Origin: Oryza sativa Japonica Group
Taxonomy: Eukaryota > Streptophyta > Magnoliopsida > Poales > Poaceae
Direction of reading: 5' to 3'
NCBI RefSeq assembly: GCF_034140825.1
Contig: NC_089038.1
Coordinates: forward strand, 23,316,001 to 23,380,000
Length of the DNA stretch: 64,000 nucleotides
This document shows, piece after piece, positions 34,148 through 46,004 of the stretch; the first letter of the stretch is position 1, and each line of letters starts with the position of its first letter. The notes beneath the pieces were generated by a model. The model was not told the origin of the DNA. It ran no database searches and saw only the letters and a program-made list of their open reading frames with translations. The position numbers and the translations under genes are program-made.

Positions 34148-37100
34148 CTAATAGCCGGCCGGGAAGCCGCCTTTCCTGGGGTCGCTGACGGCGGTCAGAC
34201 CGCCGTGGCGCTCGACGTCGTCCACGACGAGCTGGCTGATGGTCCCTCCGGCGAGCGGCTCCAAGACGTGGCCTTTCCTCCGCAGGTCGGCTCTCGTCGC
34301 GGCGTCCAGCTCGAAGTGGTCGCCGGTCACCGTCGTCCAGTTCTCGTACTGGACCACGTTCGGGATCAGCTGCAGCCAGCCAGAGAGGGCAAACAGCCAT
34401 GGCAAGAATCAAACCAAAGCTCATCAGAAAGAAGAATTTCTACGAAGAGAAGAAAAGGCAGACGTTAAGCCCAGATCACCTGGTGATACACTCTTGGCGC
34501 CATGACAGAGGACAACGGGTCCATGTTCTTGACGAAATGGTTGAGGAGCACTTCCATGGTTCCAGCAGGGATCATGCTCCCACCACTAGCTCCAACCGCA
34601 GCCTTCAGATTGCCATCCTACGACAGATAAAGCACAAACCAATCAGAACAAAAAAAACCATCTTCAGAAGACTGAACTTTTCAGACATTTCAAATGAACT
34701 TTCTTCAGAGTTGAGAGTTCGTGTTATTTTCCATTGCGCGAGGTGGTGGTCACCTTGAGTATTATCGTCGGAGTCATCGAGGAGAGAGGCCGTTTCAGAG
34801 GCCTAACGAAATTGGCGGGGGCAGGCGGCGGAGAGTTGGCCGACGTGTTCGCCGGCATGGAGAAGTCGTCCATCTCGTTGTTGAGCAAAATGCCTGTGCT
34901 CGGAGACAGGATCAGGGATCCAAAGTACGCGTTGACAGTGGTGGTCATCGAAACGGCGTTCCTCTCGCTGTCGACGATGGACAGGTGGCTTGTTCCATGG
35001 TCCTGAAGGATGTTCCACCTGTAATAATGCAGATTACTAAATTAGTTCACCAGTAATAGTAGTATACTAGTATATGCAGGAATTTAATAGGACTTTGCTG
35101 ACAGTTCTACTTGAAAAGGAAGACATATTTGTGCACAAAAGAGAAGCTTTACCTGCCACCATAGTGTTTAGGGTCAAATGTCATGTTATCATAGATGGTT
35201 TTCTTCAGGTCAGCAGCAAATTTAGGGGACATCATATCAGAGACGACTTCGTTAACATTTACAAACTCAGGGTCGCCAAGGTTCATCCTTATTGCAAAGT
35301 AATGCTTCAAGGACTCAATTAGACGATGGATCCCAAGTGAGCCAGAAAAACCAGCAGGGAGGCCATACTGAGTAAGGATATTCAGAACCTGTTTGTTGAG
35401 CAAGGGTATCAAGATAAAATGATAATACTAGTGCAGAAAAGATTAAGATTTTTTTAAAGGTTCTATTATCCGATAGAGTTGATTCTACTAATTAAATTTG
35501 CTACCTGAAATCAACAAACTTAAGCTACCAAAGAACAGTGAACAAAATTTAGTACAAAGAAAACTTACAAGCATTAGCCCAGCACCACCAGCTGAAGGAG
35601 GAGGCATGCTTAATACTGTCAGTCCCAATACATTCTCTAAAAGTGGCCGACGTATCTTAACTTGGTATTTCTTCAGATCTTCCATTGTTATGATCCCTCC
35701 AACTTCCTGAATATCCTTCGCCAGCTGATCACCAACTGCGCCTTTGTAGAACACATCCGGCCCTTTCTCCGCGACAGCCACCAGTGTTCTTGCAAGCCTA
35801 ATGTTGCGGCATACATCTCCAACATTAAGGATATCTCCATTTGAGGTGTACACTCCACTTATTCCCTTATTTTGGAGAATTCCATCTCTGGTTGCCTCCA
35901 TCTGCTTCCTCAGATAAGGTGACACTCTGAATGCACGGGCAAGCTTTGCTGCTGGCATCACTAACCTCTTCCAAGGAAGCTTGCCATGGCGCTTCCATGC
36001 CTCATACAGACCTGCAATTTCCCCTGGAACTGCTATGGATAGAGCTCCCCTTGCTTTCAGCGTTTCGTTGCCACCATACATATCCTGAATGCACAATTGA
36101 CATTTCTAGCGTTAACTCTGTTTGTTTAGAATGGAGCATGATAATACCAGTAAAAGAAAATTAATTAGGACAATTCTTTTTACTATGGATACTTGATTGC
36201 TTGTGGATATACCCTCCTAATTTTCTGCCACTTCGGTTCCAGTCTTCTTTGGATCAAATTAGAGCAACATTTTTTTTTATTTTAAACGATTAGGTTCTCC
36301 TAGATATCTCTTATATTTCCTAACAAAAGTTAGGGTGGTGCTTTGTTTTCTGCTTTGTTTTCTAAGTAGTACTTCAATACTCAAATTGACACACTTAGTT
36401 CAAGGCTTGGCGAGTATATAAAACATTTTTTCTTCTGCTTACCATTAAAACCCATTTAGATTAACTTAAACCATGCGACCAACACTCTCCTAAATCTTTC
36501 GAATTGTAGGCCATTGAATTACTTTAAGATTCGTGTCGTTCTCCCCAACCCTAACCCTCCCTCTTCCCAATCCACCACCATCGCACATGACTAGAACTCC
36601 ACCCCACCCCCTTCGTTGCCATCGCCACCTAGCTGGAAGCCCAGAAGGCTTCGGTGAGGCCTCCCCAAACGATCTCCTCCTCAAGCCAGTAGTGATGAGG
36701 TGTGTCCTCATCCGCCATCTTTCCTGTCTCTCGTGACTCCCTGCCACCGAATCTGCCACCACCTACCACTCTCCTAAGCATTCACTTTGCTTTGCCCCGT
36801 CACCAAAGCTGGCCCATCGCCTTCCTCCATCCCCACGGCTTCGGTGCCGCCGCCGGTGGTGCCTCGCCACCCTCACATGTCCACCACCAACCGCCAAGCC
36901 GCAGGCCGCTGCCTCCCATCCCCATACCCCTTCCCACCCCCATCCCAACCTAGGATCCAACCCTAACTTGTCGCGGGTCATCGCTGATACTGGGGGGATG
37001 GATTCTAATAGCTCGAGTGGACGTCCACCCGTTTATTGCATGTCAACTAAATGGCTACGAAAATTTTTTAAAAAAATTGGCAAGATAGATCAATATGTAA

Positions 37101-38950
37101 TATATCACTCCACAAACATGCAAGTTAAAATTCAACTTCTACAAGTTGTAACAAAAACAACAAATTTAACTGTAAATATACATATAGTAATTTGAGTTTT
37201 GTTTGTTATTTTTATTACAATCTGTAGAAGTTGAATTTTAACTTGCATGTTTGTGGATTGATACATTACATATTGATCTATCTTATTCATATTTTTTTAA
37301 TTTTTTTCATAACCATTTAGATGACATGCAATAAACGGGTGGACATCCACTCGAGCTGTTAAAATAGTTTCCCTGATACTGGGGATGGATTCATCGGAGC
37401 TGGAGAAGGATTTGGGTGCACGAATCTTCAAGCAAATCAGGTGGTTCAAAATCTGTAAGAAATTCCCCTTGATTTTCCGTCAAATGCCATTTAGCAATTT
37501 CGTTTTCTAATTATGTTTTCTGAAAAATACATGGCAATACGTGGCATGTGTTTGATCAGTTAACAGCTTGGTGTGTATTTTCTCTCACTGATCAACGACT
37601 GGCAGGCAGATTTCTCGCTTCTACAATGCTGCACATGCCCTCGCAAAAGCAACACGAACTGATATTGACGTGATTGTATCGCTGCATGAGGCGCTATCCC
37701 TAACTCGGATTCCATTTGGCTTTCCCAGAATTCGGGCTGGACCAGCCATGAATGGTGCGAAATGTAGGGGGCAGACGGCTAGTGGACGATAGCGTGAGAC
37801 ACATTCAACAGGATGAGAGGCGAACCAAGACAAGGACCGGCATAGTAGATGGCACCACTAGGGCATGTACAGACTTCACCTACAAGGATATGTTTCCAGC
37901 CACATGGCTCGTTATGCTCATTGTTCTTCCCGTCACTCCATGGCACATCCGCCACTGAAGCAACATGACTAATAAATCCCCAATTATGCTAGCTATCAGG
38001 GGGGGGGGGGTGCATCTAAGTCAATTAACTCATGCCCTTTTCTGTGTTTTCTGTTTAATTTGTTGTGATAGAATAGAATAGAACAGGTCCAGAAGCATTC
38101 GTTTTTCATAAAAGAGAGGAAAAGAAAAGGAAATCAGGAAGCAACAAGTACCATGTGAATCAACCAACTACCCACTGGCTTAGTGGACTAGTACGGATAG
38201 TGGTAGCATAAGCAGTAACATTTGGCATGACTAATTGTTACTCCATGCATTTTCTACAGATCAATCAGACGACCTGGAGACCTCGGCCAAGTCTTGTGCT
38301 TTTTAACAAGGATTGGAAAATGACTGCTCTCGAGTTGATTAATTTACTGATAAGTTGTGACAGATAAAGAGAAATATATATCCAAGTAATAAGATATCAT
38401 AAAATTCTTCAGTTCAGTCAGCATTGCTGAAGGTTTAGAACCATTTAAATATCGTGTTGAGTGGTTAGAACATCGTAATCAGTCGGGAATCATGTGATTG
38501 AACTCATTATCTAGAAAACCATATGTAATTGAATAGCGTAAACGTAAGTGAAGTCGCCGGCTTTGACTACACCGGATTGTACGCTACCGTACGCGAGTGA
38601 TTGGGAGGATCGGAATCGCGCTGACCTGGGAGGCGGCGAGGGGGGCGGTCTCGCGGGAGTCGTACGCGAGGGCGGTGCCGTCGGCGAGCCGGACGAGCAT
38701 GAAGGCGCCGCCGCCGACCCCGCTGGACGCCGGGCTGACGACGCCGAGGCAGAGCGACGCGGCGACGGCGGCGTCCACGGCGTTACCGCCGTCGCGGAGC
38801 GCGTCGCGCCCGATCCTCGAGCACCGCCCGTCGTCCGCCGCCACGGCGCCGTGCGGCGAGGTCACCACCTCCCTGCGCCCCGCCGCCGCCGCCGCCGCCG
38901 CCGCAGCAGCGGCTAAGAGGAGGAGCACCAGCCGCGCGGTGGCCGCCCAT
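34148..38950 (-). CDS. GGT1: Gamma-glutamyltransferase (GGT), start codon out of frame
   Basis: Six exons on the minus strand: 38950-38626, 36084-35569, 35388-35153, 35018-34754, 34617-34480 and 34369-34148, all GT-AG. They give about 566 residues, like Arabidopsis GGT1 (about 570). The enzyme is a secreted or apoplastic Ntn-hydrolase that removes the gamma-glutamyl group of glutathione and its conjugates. Seen: a Leu/Ala-rich signal peptide, SPHGAVAADDGRCSRIG, RDGGNAVDAAVAASLCLGV, SSGVGGGAFML, SRETAP, PGEIAGLYEAW, GGIITMEDL, the catalytic Thr in DHGTSH (about residue 368), LLNNEMDDFS, RPLSSMTP, GASGGSMIPAG and TAVSDPRKGG near the end. The frame that fits the signal peptide lacks an ATG: the ATG at 38950-38948 is followed by GGGCGG where GGCGG would give MAATARLVLLLL in frame. 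This is either a one-base insertion or a sequence error. Intron 1 (2.5 kb) carries a foldback element. Confidence 0.88.
37006..37372. mobile_element. Foldback MITE in GGT intron 1
   Basis: Almost the whole 367 bp is an inverted repeat. Both arms read GCTCGAGTGGA[CT]GTCCACCC and then TTTATTGCATGTCA, and the inner parts share 'aacatgcaagttaaaattca'. It is flanked by a direct repeat of 20-22 bp (36984-37005, 37373-37392). No coding capacity. Confidence 0.75.
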
Positions 38951-39414
38951 TTGTGAAGGCGTCGAGCTGGCGGTAACAGTGGTCACAGTGAGAAACAAAA
39001 AGAAGAGCAAAAAGCTTGGCGAATTGGTATCCGTTGCTCCCGCGCGCGCGCGCGCGCGGGGGCTAGCGATCGAGAGTGAGAGTGAGGGAAGGAGAGGAGA
39101 ACACGGAGCATATACTACCGTTCATGGGCGGGCGGGGCGCTGCCGCGCGGGAGATGGCGGGTGCCGACTGCCGAGCCGAGAAAATCGCGTGGAATGGTGG
39201 AAGGATTTGCCAAGAGAGCTGGAAGCCGCACACACTGTCACACAGTCAAGAGTGTCAGACCATTGGACGTTGTATAGTAAAAAAGGCACATTTCTTTTTT
39301 CTCCGATTAGATGGAAGACCTATACAACTCGCAAACCACACACACCCCCCTTAAGTACGACCACTAACACGTTGCGAAAGAGATTAGAAGCAACGGCAAA
39401 TCTCTACGGCACTA
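38951..39414. other. GGT 5' flank with CG-dinucleotide run
   Basis: Presumed promoter and leader of GGT. An alternating CG run (about 39042-39058) lies about 100 bases upstream of the ATG. No other gene is seen. Confidence 0.5.
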
Positions 39415-39651
39415 CTCCATCCGTCCTATTTTCTAGTGCATCAATGTTTTTTCGCGTCCAATTTTAATCGTCTGTCTTATTTAAAAATTTTTAAAAAACA
39501 TTTAAAAACATAAGTCACAAGTACAGTACTGTTCATGTTTTATCCTCTCGTAACAACAAAAAATACTAATTATAAAAAATTTTTAAATAAGACACACGAT
39601 TAAAGATGAACACGAAAACTCATGGTTACACTTAAAATTGGACAGAGGGAG
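39415..39651. mobile_element. Stowaway-like MITE
   Basis: A 237-bp element. The left end CTCCATCCGTCCTATTTTC pairs with the reverse-complemented right end CTCCCTCTGTCCAATTTTAA. TA lies on both sides (39413-39414, 39652-39653). Confidence 0.65.
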
Positions 39652-39653
39652 TA

Positions 39654-41722
39654 TATACTCAGGCGTATGTAATATTGTACTTAAGAATGTACTAATATTT
39701 TACCAAATATCTAACCGTATTGTATTTTATAAAGTTATTTTAATACTACATATATGAGATAAGTTCACTTTTATATATAAATCTGGACATGTGCTATATT
39801 CAGATTCATATACGAACGTAGACTTGTTTTGAGATAAAGAGAGTATAAATTATGGCAAACTTTGCTACAGAATACCTAAAATTCGTGCAATTTGCTGATA
39901 GACATCGAAAAATGTGTCATGTCTAAGAGACACCTTAAAAAACTGGTGTTTTGCTAGAGGCCATTTTTGGCTCAATTAAAGAGATAAATTCTTAAGAAAG
40001 ACGAGAATGTATATAAGACCACATGCTTTAAACATGACGTTAGAGTGAAAATTTAGAAATTATGCAACTCTAAATTTGTCATCATCCCAAGTACATCACT
40101 AGCATACATCGTATTTCATCTTCACTCCAGCCTCAGCTCAAAAGGTTTTGACTCTCTAGGGCATTCTTGTCCTTTTGAAGAATTTCTCACTTCAATTGAG
40201 TTGAAACTGTCCTTCAGCAAATTACTAGACTTGATGTCTTTCAGCCATGAAATATTTTTACGATGTATCCTAGCAAATTACACAAAATTTAAGTGTCCTG
40301 TAGCAAAATTAGCCATAAATTATTGATTAAAGTAACACCTCCAAGATTTAAAAAGTCAAACACAATGTATTTTACCATTAATTTTCCTTAGAAAAAACTA
40401 GCGTAGTCTAGTAGTCTTAGCAAACATCAACACTAGTTTCGTAAAAGGATGAATTACCTCTCTCAACTCCAATACCAAATATTTTACACCCTCTAAGCTC
40501 TTACACCGAATGAATTACCCAGCGATGAATTCACCGCCCGGCTAGGTGGGCAGTTGCCTAGGCTCAGCGTGCGATCCATTGAGATTCGAGTGATTTATGT
40601 GTGTTGATTTGCTGCTTTTTTGGCAAAGTGTCAGTTAATCACCTCATCTAGTAATGTATTTCAGTGGAGCAAGATGGGTTCTTGATTCTTGCTGGTGCGT
40701 GCATGCAAGTTCGGTGGATATCGTCTATTTGTGCATGCACTTTATGCCGGAAAAATTAGTTATGTGAATTAAGCAGCGTTTAAGCATCAATGCAGGAGAC
40801 CAGGCATACTAACAGTCCACTTCTATAATAATTTTTTTTGTTTTTTTAACTGTTTAATATGTCTGGTAGCGGTTCACAAAATGCCTAGCTCTGCCACTGG
40901 AATTACCTCAACTTAGTTGAGAGTGGTTTTTTATTCTACGTGACACACACGTGTCAATTCAGTCAGTAAATTACACAAGTGCCATTTCTTCTTCCGCTGG
41001 AATTCCCTTATTTATTGTTTCTTTATGTATTTCTCTCTCAATCAAGCGGCAGAGGAACACATAGGTCCCCTATCATTGAGCTCGCTAAGGAATAGTGCCG
41101 TTGGGATCGTCCACCTGGTCCGTCACCTTCGAGAGAGAGGATGTATTGCTGAGTAAAGAACTATTGTGCCGATATGGCGGCAGAGAGAGGAGAGTTGCGA
41201 CATCAAGCTAACAACAATCTATGGCATGGGCTACACCGAGTTGGAGGTGGAGAACCTGTGGGAAGGAGGTCACCGCCACTGGTATTATAGTTTAGGGGAA
41301 TAAATCAGATATTTACGATGGTTAAGAGTAGCAAATCGAACTTACCTTTTTTTCCCCTCAACAACTCACATGGTTCACGCTTAAAGTTAGTTGGCAAAAT
41401 TCATTCATGACATTAAAGACGATTTTTACCCTTGGAGAACCTTACCGAATTTAAATTTGAAAAACTTGTGGCTGATTTTAAACACTTTGTACAATTTTAA
41501 AAGCTGTCCCAAATTGTAGAAATCAAAAAAATTTACAAAAAAAATCAACTATTTTTTTGGAAAAAAATGAATGACTATTATTTCCAAAATTTGGGACAAG
41601 TTCTGAATTTTGTAAAATATGTTTGAATTCAGCCAAAATGGGAAGAGTTGATGGGAAGAGATTGGACGTATCACATCAGATCTATGTCATCTTTCATGAA
41701 CAAGGATAGAGACAAAAATGAC
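39654..41722. other. Gene-free AT-rich spacer
   Basis: No supported gene, RNA or element with clear ends is seen. Confidence 0.4.
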
Positions 41723-41725
41723 TAT

Positions 41726-41872
41726 GGCCAAGTTTAGTTACAAACTTTTTCTTCAAACTTCCAACTTTTTCATCACATCAAAATTTTTCTGCACACACAA
41801 ACTTCTAACTTTTTCGTCACATCGTTTCAATTTCAACCAAACTTCTAATTTTAGCGTGAACTAAACACACCC
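41726..41872. mobile_element. Tourist-like MITE (family B)
   Basis: A 147-bp element with ends GGCCAAGTTTAGTTAC and, reverse complemented, GGGTGTGTTTAGTTCACG. TAT is duplicated on both sides (41723-41725, 41873-41875). The interior contains 'acttttcgtcacatcg' -type text shared with the cluster at 54093-54897. Confidence 0.75.
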
Positions 41873-41934
41873 TATAAGCAACAACAAAAGAAAGGTTGTT
41901 TTGACCACGATCATACACATCAACAAATTGAGGA

Positions 41935-42680
41935 TGATGAGTCGAAAAGACTTCAACAAATCCTTACGTAGATTGTATAGGAGCAAAAAAATAATAAACA
42001 ACATATTGTGGATACACTAAATAAATTTTACAGCGGCAAAAAATAATCAAGAAATTGTTGTCATGCATGAAAAGTTATATATATCATGAAAGGACATCAA
42101 CATTTGTGGATATCCTAAATAAATTGTACAGGGCAAAACATAATCCGGATTTGGATAGGGGTTTGTACATGGGCAAAATAAAATGATCAACAAACTGCTA
42201 TCATAAAAAGACGTCAACACCCTGAATATATTGTACAGGGACAAAAAATAATTAACACCAGATTGTGGATACACTAAATACACTGTACAGCGGCAAAACA
42301 TGATTGACAAATTGTTGTCATGAAAAGTTGTTATCATGAAAAGACATCAACATTTGTGGATATCCTAAATAAATTGTATAGGGCAAAACATAATCCGGAT
42401 ATCAACAAAAACTGTGGATACCTAAATATATTGTACAGGGCAAAAAATAATCAACAACAGACTGTGGATACATTAAATAAATTGTACAGCGGCAAAACAT
42501 GATCGACAAATTGTTGTCATGAAAAGATAACAACAAATTGTGGATAGACTAAATAAATTGTGCTGGGCAAAACATAATTCAAATTTGGATTGGGGTTTGT
42601 ACAGGGAAAAAAAAGATCAAACAAACTGCTATCATGGAAAGGCATCAACAAATTATGGGTAGCCTAAATATAAATGTACA
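41935..42680. repeat. Degenerate tandem array next to tRNA-Trp
   Basis: At least seven imperfect units of about 50-75 bp follow one theme: 'aacaaattgtggata', then 'ctaaataaattgtacag', then 'gcaaaacataatc'. They are interspersed with 'aaattgttgtcatgaaaag' and partly organised in larger blocks (phrases around 'ccggatttggataggggttt' recur near 42140 and 42570). It does not encode protein. Confidence 0.75.
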
Positions 42681-42717
42681 CAGGTGAAAAAAATAATCCC
42701 GGCTTGGTTCGGGGTAT

Positions 42718-42789
42718 TGAAACCGACGTGAATCGAACACGCAACCTTCTGATCTGGAGTCAGACGCGCTACCATTGCGCCACGGATCC
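42718..42789 (-). tRNA. tRNA-Trp (CCA)
   Basis: Read on the minus strand, the acceptor begins GGATCCG, followed by a D-arm with GGCGCAATGGTAGCGC. The anticodon arm reads TCTGACTCCAGATCAGA (anticodon CCA) and the T-arm GCGTGTTCGATTCACG, and the gene ends CGGTTTCA. It is 72 bases with no intron and matches plant cytosolic tRNA-Trp apart from one base in the 3' acceptor strand (CGGTTTC where CGGGTTC is usual), which leaves one T-T mismatch. B-box sequence GTTCGATTC is intact. Confidence 0.95.
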
Positions 42790-44144
42790 GGCTTGACATA
42801 TTACGCAAAAGTTTTATAATCAATGAAAACAGAACACAGGAATCCTTCATCAACTGAAAGTTTAGGAAAACCGCATGATTTCGTCCTCTTCCTCTATTAA
42901 ACTTTCTTCGCTGGAAAAACATACTTACATATATTTCATTGGGTGAACCGTTACATGCTATCACACCGAGGGGGTGAAATCTTCCTGATTTTGCACCTTT
43001 GGGCCAACAAAGTTCAGAGAACTGTATACTGTTCTTCCGTCCTCCTTTACATGAAAGTGCAGATTTCAGGTCTGCAAAAAGCAGCATAATAAGGATTCAG
43101 CAGCACAATTGTCCAGATAGCAGAGGCATTCAAGCCTCCCCTCGGCCTTTCAGTGAACCCCATTATTGAAGAGGAGGCAATGCCAGAAATGCCTGCCTCT
43201 TCATTCAAAAACTCACCCTCCATGCATCCATGACCCAAATCTCATGCAAAGGATGATGACGATAGTACCTCTGCTTCTCCAAAACGCAGTCCGGATGGAG
43301 TACAAAACTCCAGTCTACCTATAGATTGTACCAAAGCCAAAGGCCCAAAACATATGACAAGATCACACAAAGAGGTCAGATCAGGTCATGAAAGCTAATA
43401 CTCCTAGGCTCTGTTCTTTTAGAAGCAAAGAAAGTTTCAGTTTCAGTTCATATCCCATATTCTAAACTGAAGAAGCTAATACTTCTGACTGAAGAAGCAA
43501 AGCACGAACAATCAATCCAATTCTGATATCCATGGGCAAAAACCTTGGAGCTTCATTTATTGGAGTACATCTCTTAACTGCAACAACGGATTTGCAGGCG
43601 CGCATTGATGAGAACGGTGACGGGGCAGTCTGACTAGAGCTACAGACTTGCAGTTTTGCACATCGTCGAAAGCACGAGGCAGCAAAACTTTTTTGAGCTC
43701 GCGATCAGAATTTCAGTTCTTCAGAAACAGTAGCAGCGGCAGGTACAGTAATGCATCTCCACGGGAACCCCCACGTCGGCCTCTTCTGACGTATAGTGCG
43801 TAGTAGCTGATCTCTCGCCGGTGCGGTGCTCCTCTCCGAGGTGCCGCAATTATAACAACAGCGTCTCCCTGCGCCGCTGCATAAATAATGCACCGGGCGC
43901 CGCAGCGGGGCTTCGCCATTGCTGCCCGTCACACGCATCGCTACCTCCTTCCCTCGTCGTCTTCTTCGTGTCCGCTCTTTGGGCCTCGCGCGCGCGCAGC
44001 CGCGCACGGGCTGCGTGTGGTGGATCCACCAACGTCGAGGATCCTGTGAGCCAGCGCGTGCATGCCGCCGCAGTGGGGTTTATTTATGATCGCGCGCTCG
44101 TTCTCGCACGCACGCGGCGAGCGCTCGCGGGTCGGCAGCCGGCC
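42790..44144. other. Intergenic region upstream of EPF1
   Basis: No gene is supported. The right end (from about 43680) becomes GC-rich and presumably contains the EPF1 promoter. Confidence 0.45.
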
Positions 44145-44152
44145 ATATATAC
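44145..44152 (+). promoter_or_regulatory. TATA box of EPF1
   Basis: ATATATAC lies about 155 bases upstream of the EPF1 ATG, in an otherwise GC-rich stretch. Confidence 0.55.
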
Positions 44153-44303
44153 GTTCGCCTCGCGCTGAGCCTCTCCTTGCTTGCGTGCTCACTGTCGCTG
44201 ACTGCTCTCTCTGCTTGGCGTGTCGATCGATCTTGTGCTTGTGCTGATCAGCTAGCTGCTCCAACTTCGCGTTGGTGCTTTAGTGACGGATTCACCGGCG
44301 GCA

Positions 44304-44978
44304 ATGAGGAGGTTTAGTGCCATGGCGCTAGCGTTTGCAGTGGTCGTGATGAGCTCGTGCGTTGCTGATGGCGTCAGGACGATACCAGGTAATTCACCAG
44401 AGCTTCCCACTGGAGTACGTACTAATCTGACTAGGAATACACGTGTTCATGTAGTAAGCTTTTAGTGCTACTCCTGTGTAGTGTGCACTACTAGTAAAGA
44501 TGGCACGTCGTACGGCGGATGCATCATGTGGCATGTCCCTTCACGGCCTGAATCACCTGCATTTAACTTGTGCCCACATTTCGTTCATTATGTACGTACT
44601 ACGTTTTTATGTATACGTAATGCAGCAGGTGTGCAAGGTTCAGCCGGTGGCCTACACAACGGCGGCACGGCTCCATCTGCTGCTGCTGCGAACGGGAGCA
44701 CCACCACCGCCTACGACGACAGAGGCACCGGCGGCCAGACGGCGACGTTCCAGGTGCAGCAGGGCGCACAGCCGGAGGAAGAGACGACGACGGAGATGGG
44801 CAACGCGGCGGAGGCGGCGACGGGATCGCGGCTGCCGGACTGCACGCACGCGTGCGGGCCGTGCTCCCCGTGCCGGCGCGTGATGGTGAGCCTCCGGTGC
44901 GCCGAGGCCGCGGAGTCGTGCCCCGTCGCGTACCGCTGCATGTGCCGCGGCAGGTTCTTCCGCGTGCCCACCCTCTAG
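44304..44978 (+). CDS. EPF1: EPIDERMAL PATTERNING FACTOR 1-like peptide
   Basis: Two exons, 44304-44388 and 44626-44978 (or 44629-44978), give 145 or 144 residues. It is a secreted cysteine-rich peptide hormone precursor that limits stomatal formation through ERECTA-family kinases and TMM. The N-terminus is a signal peptide (MRRFSAMALAFAVVVMSSC) and the middle is a variable Gly/Ala/Thr-rich propeptide. The C-terminal mature peptide starts near GSRLPDCTHACGPCSPC and continues with RRVMVSLRC, ESCPVAYRCMCRGRFFRVP. It has eight cysteines, the EPF1/EPF2 arrangement, and closely resembles Arabidopsis EPF1 (SLPDCSYACGACSPCKRVM). The intron ends GCAGCAG, a tandem acceptor that adds or removes one codon without changing frame. 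SERK2 lies just downstream on the other strand. From memory this is OsEPF1. Confidence 0.94.
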
Positions 44979-46004
44979 CCAGCCGAGTTCGCGTCGCGCG
45001 GCCGTGCGCCCGTGCGTGCGACGCCGACACGTTGATGGGTGGATAGGTAGAGAGAGGATTTTCTAATGCCGCGTTGTATTTTGTACTCCTAGGCCCTAGC
45101 ACGCGTGTGGGCAGGTAGGCTGCCGGCCAGCATCTACGCGAGCACGCTTGCTGCACTAGCTCTCGTCCCTTTCTTTTGCACTTTTGTTTTGGCTAGTTAT
45201 AGTTTTGCACTTTTGGCTGTCCTTGGTAGAGTACGTAATTAACCTGGGCGTGAACTTTTGTCGATCATTTTGTTCCTTTGTTGGTATGGCCTAATATTTA
45301 GGCCGTTCTGGCGTTCTCTGATGCAGAACACTAACGGTTTGTATGGCTAATCGGGAGGCAGAAAATGCCGAAAAAACGGGACGCTGGCTGAACACCGTGT
45401 CAGGCAGCAGTGGATTTGTTTATGTGTAGCGGTTCTGGTGATGGTCTGGCACTCTGGCACTCGCATGCATGACACCATGAGAGAGCGCACACAGGCAACC
45501 TGCACGGCTGCATGATCATTGATCCAGCCTGCAACCTCAATACACCAGCTCGTCCGTATCAGCCGTTGCATATGCCATGGACCTTGTTTTTTTCAGATAA
45601 AGAGTTGAGTTTGCTACCAGTATAGTTTTTCAACGAAGAGTAACAAAGTACAGGCGGACACGGTGTGACCCGGGAGACCAAAAAAGATTGCCTAGGATGT
45701 TTAGCACCGTCAAAAGAGAGAGTTGTACGTACAATACAGCAGAGAGAGAGGCATCAGTTGTTCAGCCATTACAGACGCAGAGCCGCCACAACAATGTGTT
45801 GCAATTCCGCCCGGCCATGCATTTCTAACGACAACCAAGTGCAGAGCCTACTTGAAAATTACCGAGGCACCAGGGAGGGTTACAAGTAAACCATTTTTCC
45901 CTCCAGATTTGCCAGCTATCGATCTGTCTGTCATATACACAAACAAGGGCGAGGAAGCCGTCGAGCAAAGGTTGGATGCTTTGTGATTTTGTCTTTCGTT
46001 TCTT
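44979..46004. other. Convergent spacer EPF1 / SERK2
   Basis: This holds the 3' UTRs of two tail-to-tail genes. No other gene is seen. Confidence 0.5.

Noticed and set aside
36490-36981. Short GC-rich open frames in GGT intron 1
   Set aside because: They lie in an intron, are Pro/Arg-rich on both strands and lack any domain or splice evidence.
38783-39010. Alternative N-terminal exon for GGT starting in the frame of ATG 38950
   Set aside because: That frame never joins the GGT frame within exon 1, and no splice site pair would bring them together.
41935-42680. Possible CRISPR-like array
   Set aside because: Repeats are imperfect, variable in length and spacing, AT-rich, with no cas genes, in a plant nuclear genome. 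It is a degenerate minisatellite-type array.
42653-43087. Open frame of 144 codons on the minus strand
   Set aside because: It runs through the tRNA-Trp gene and the end of the tandem array and shows no protein features.
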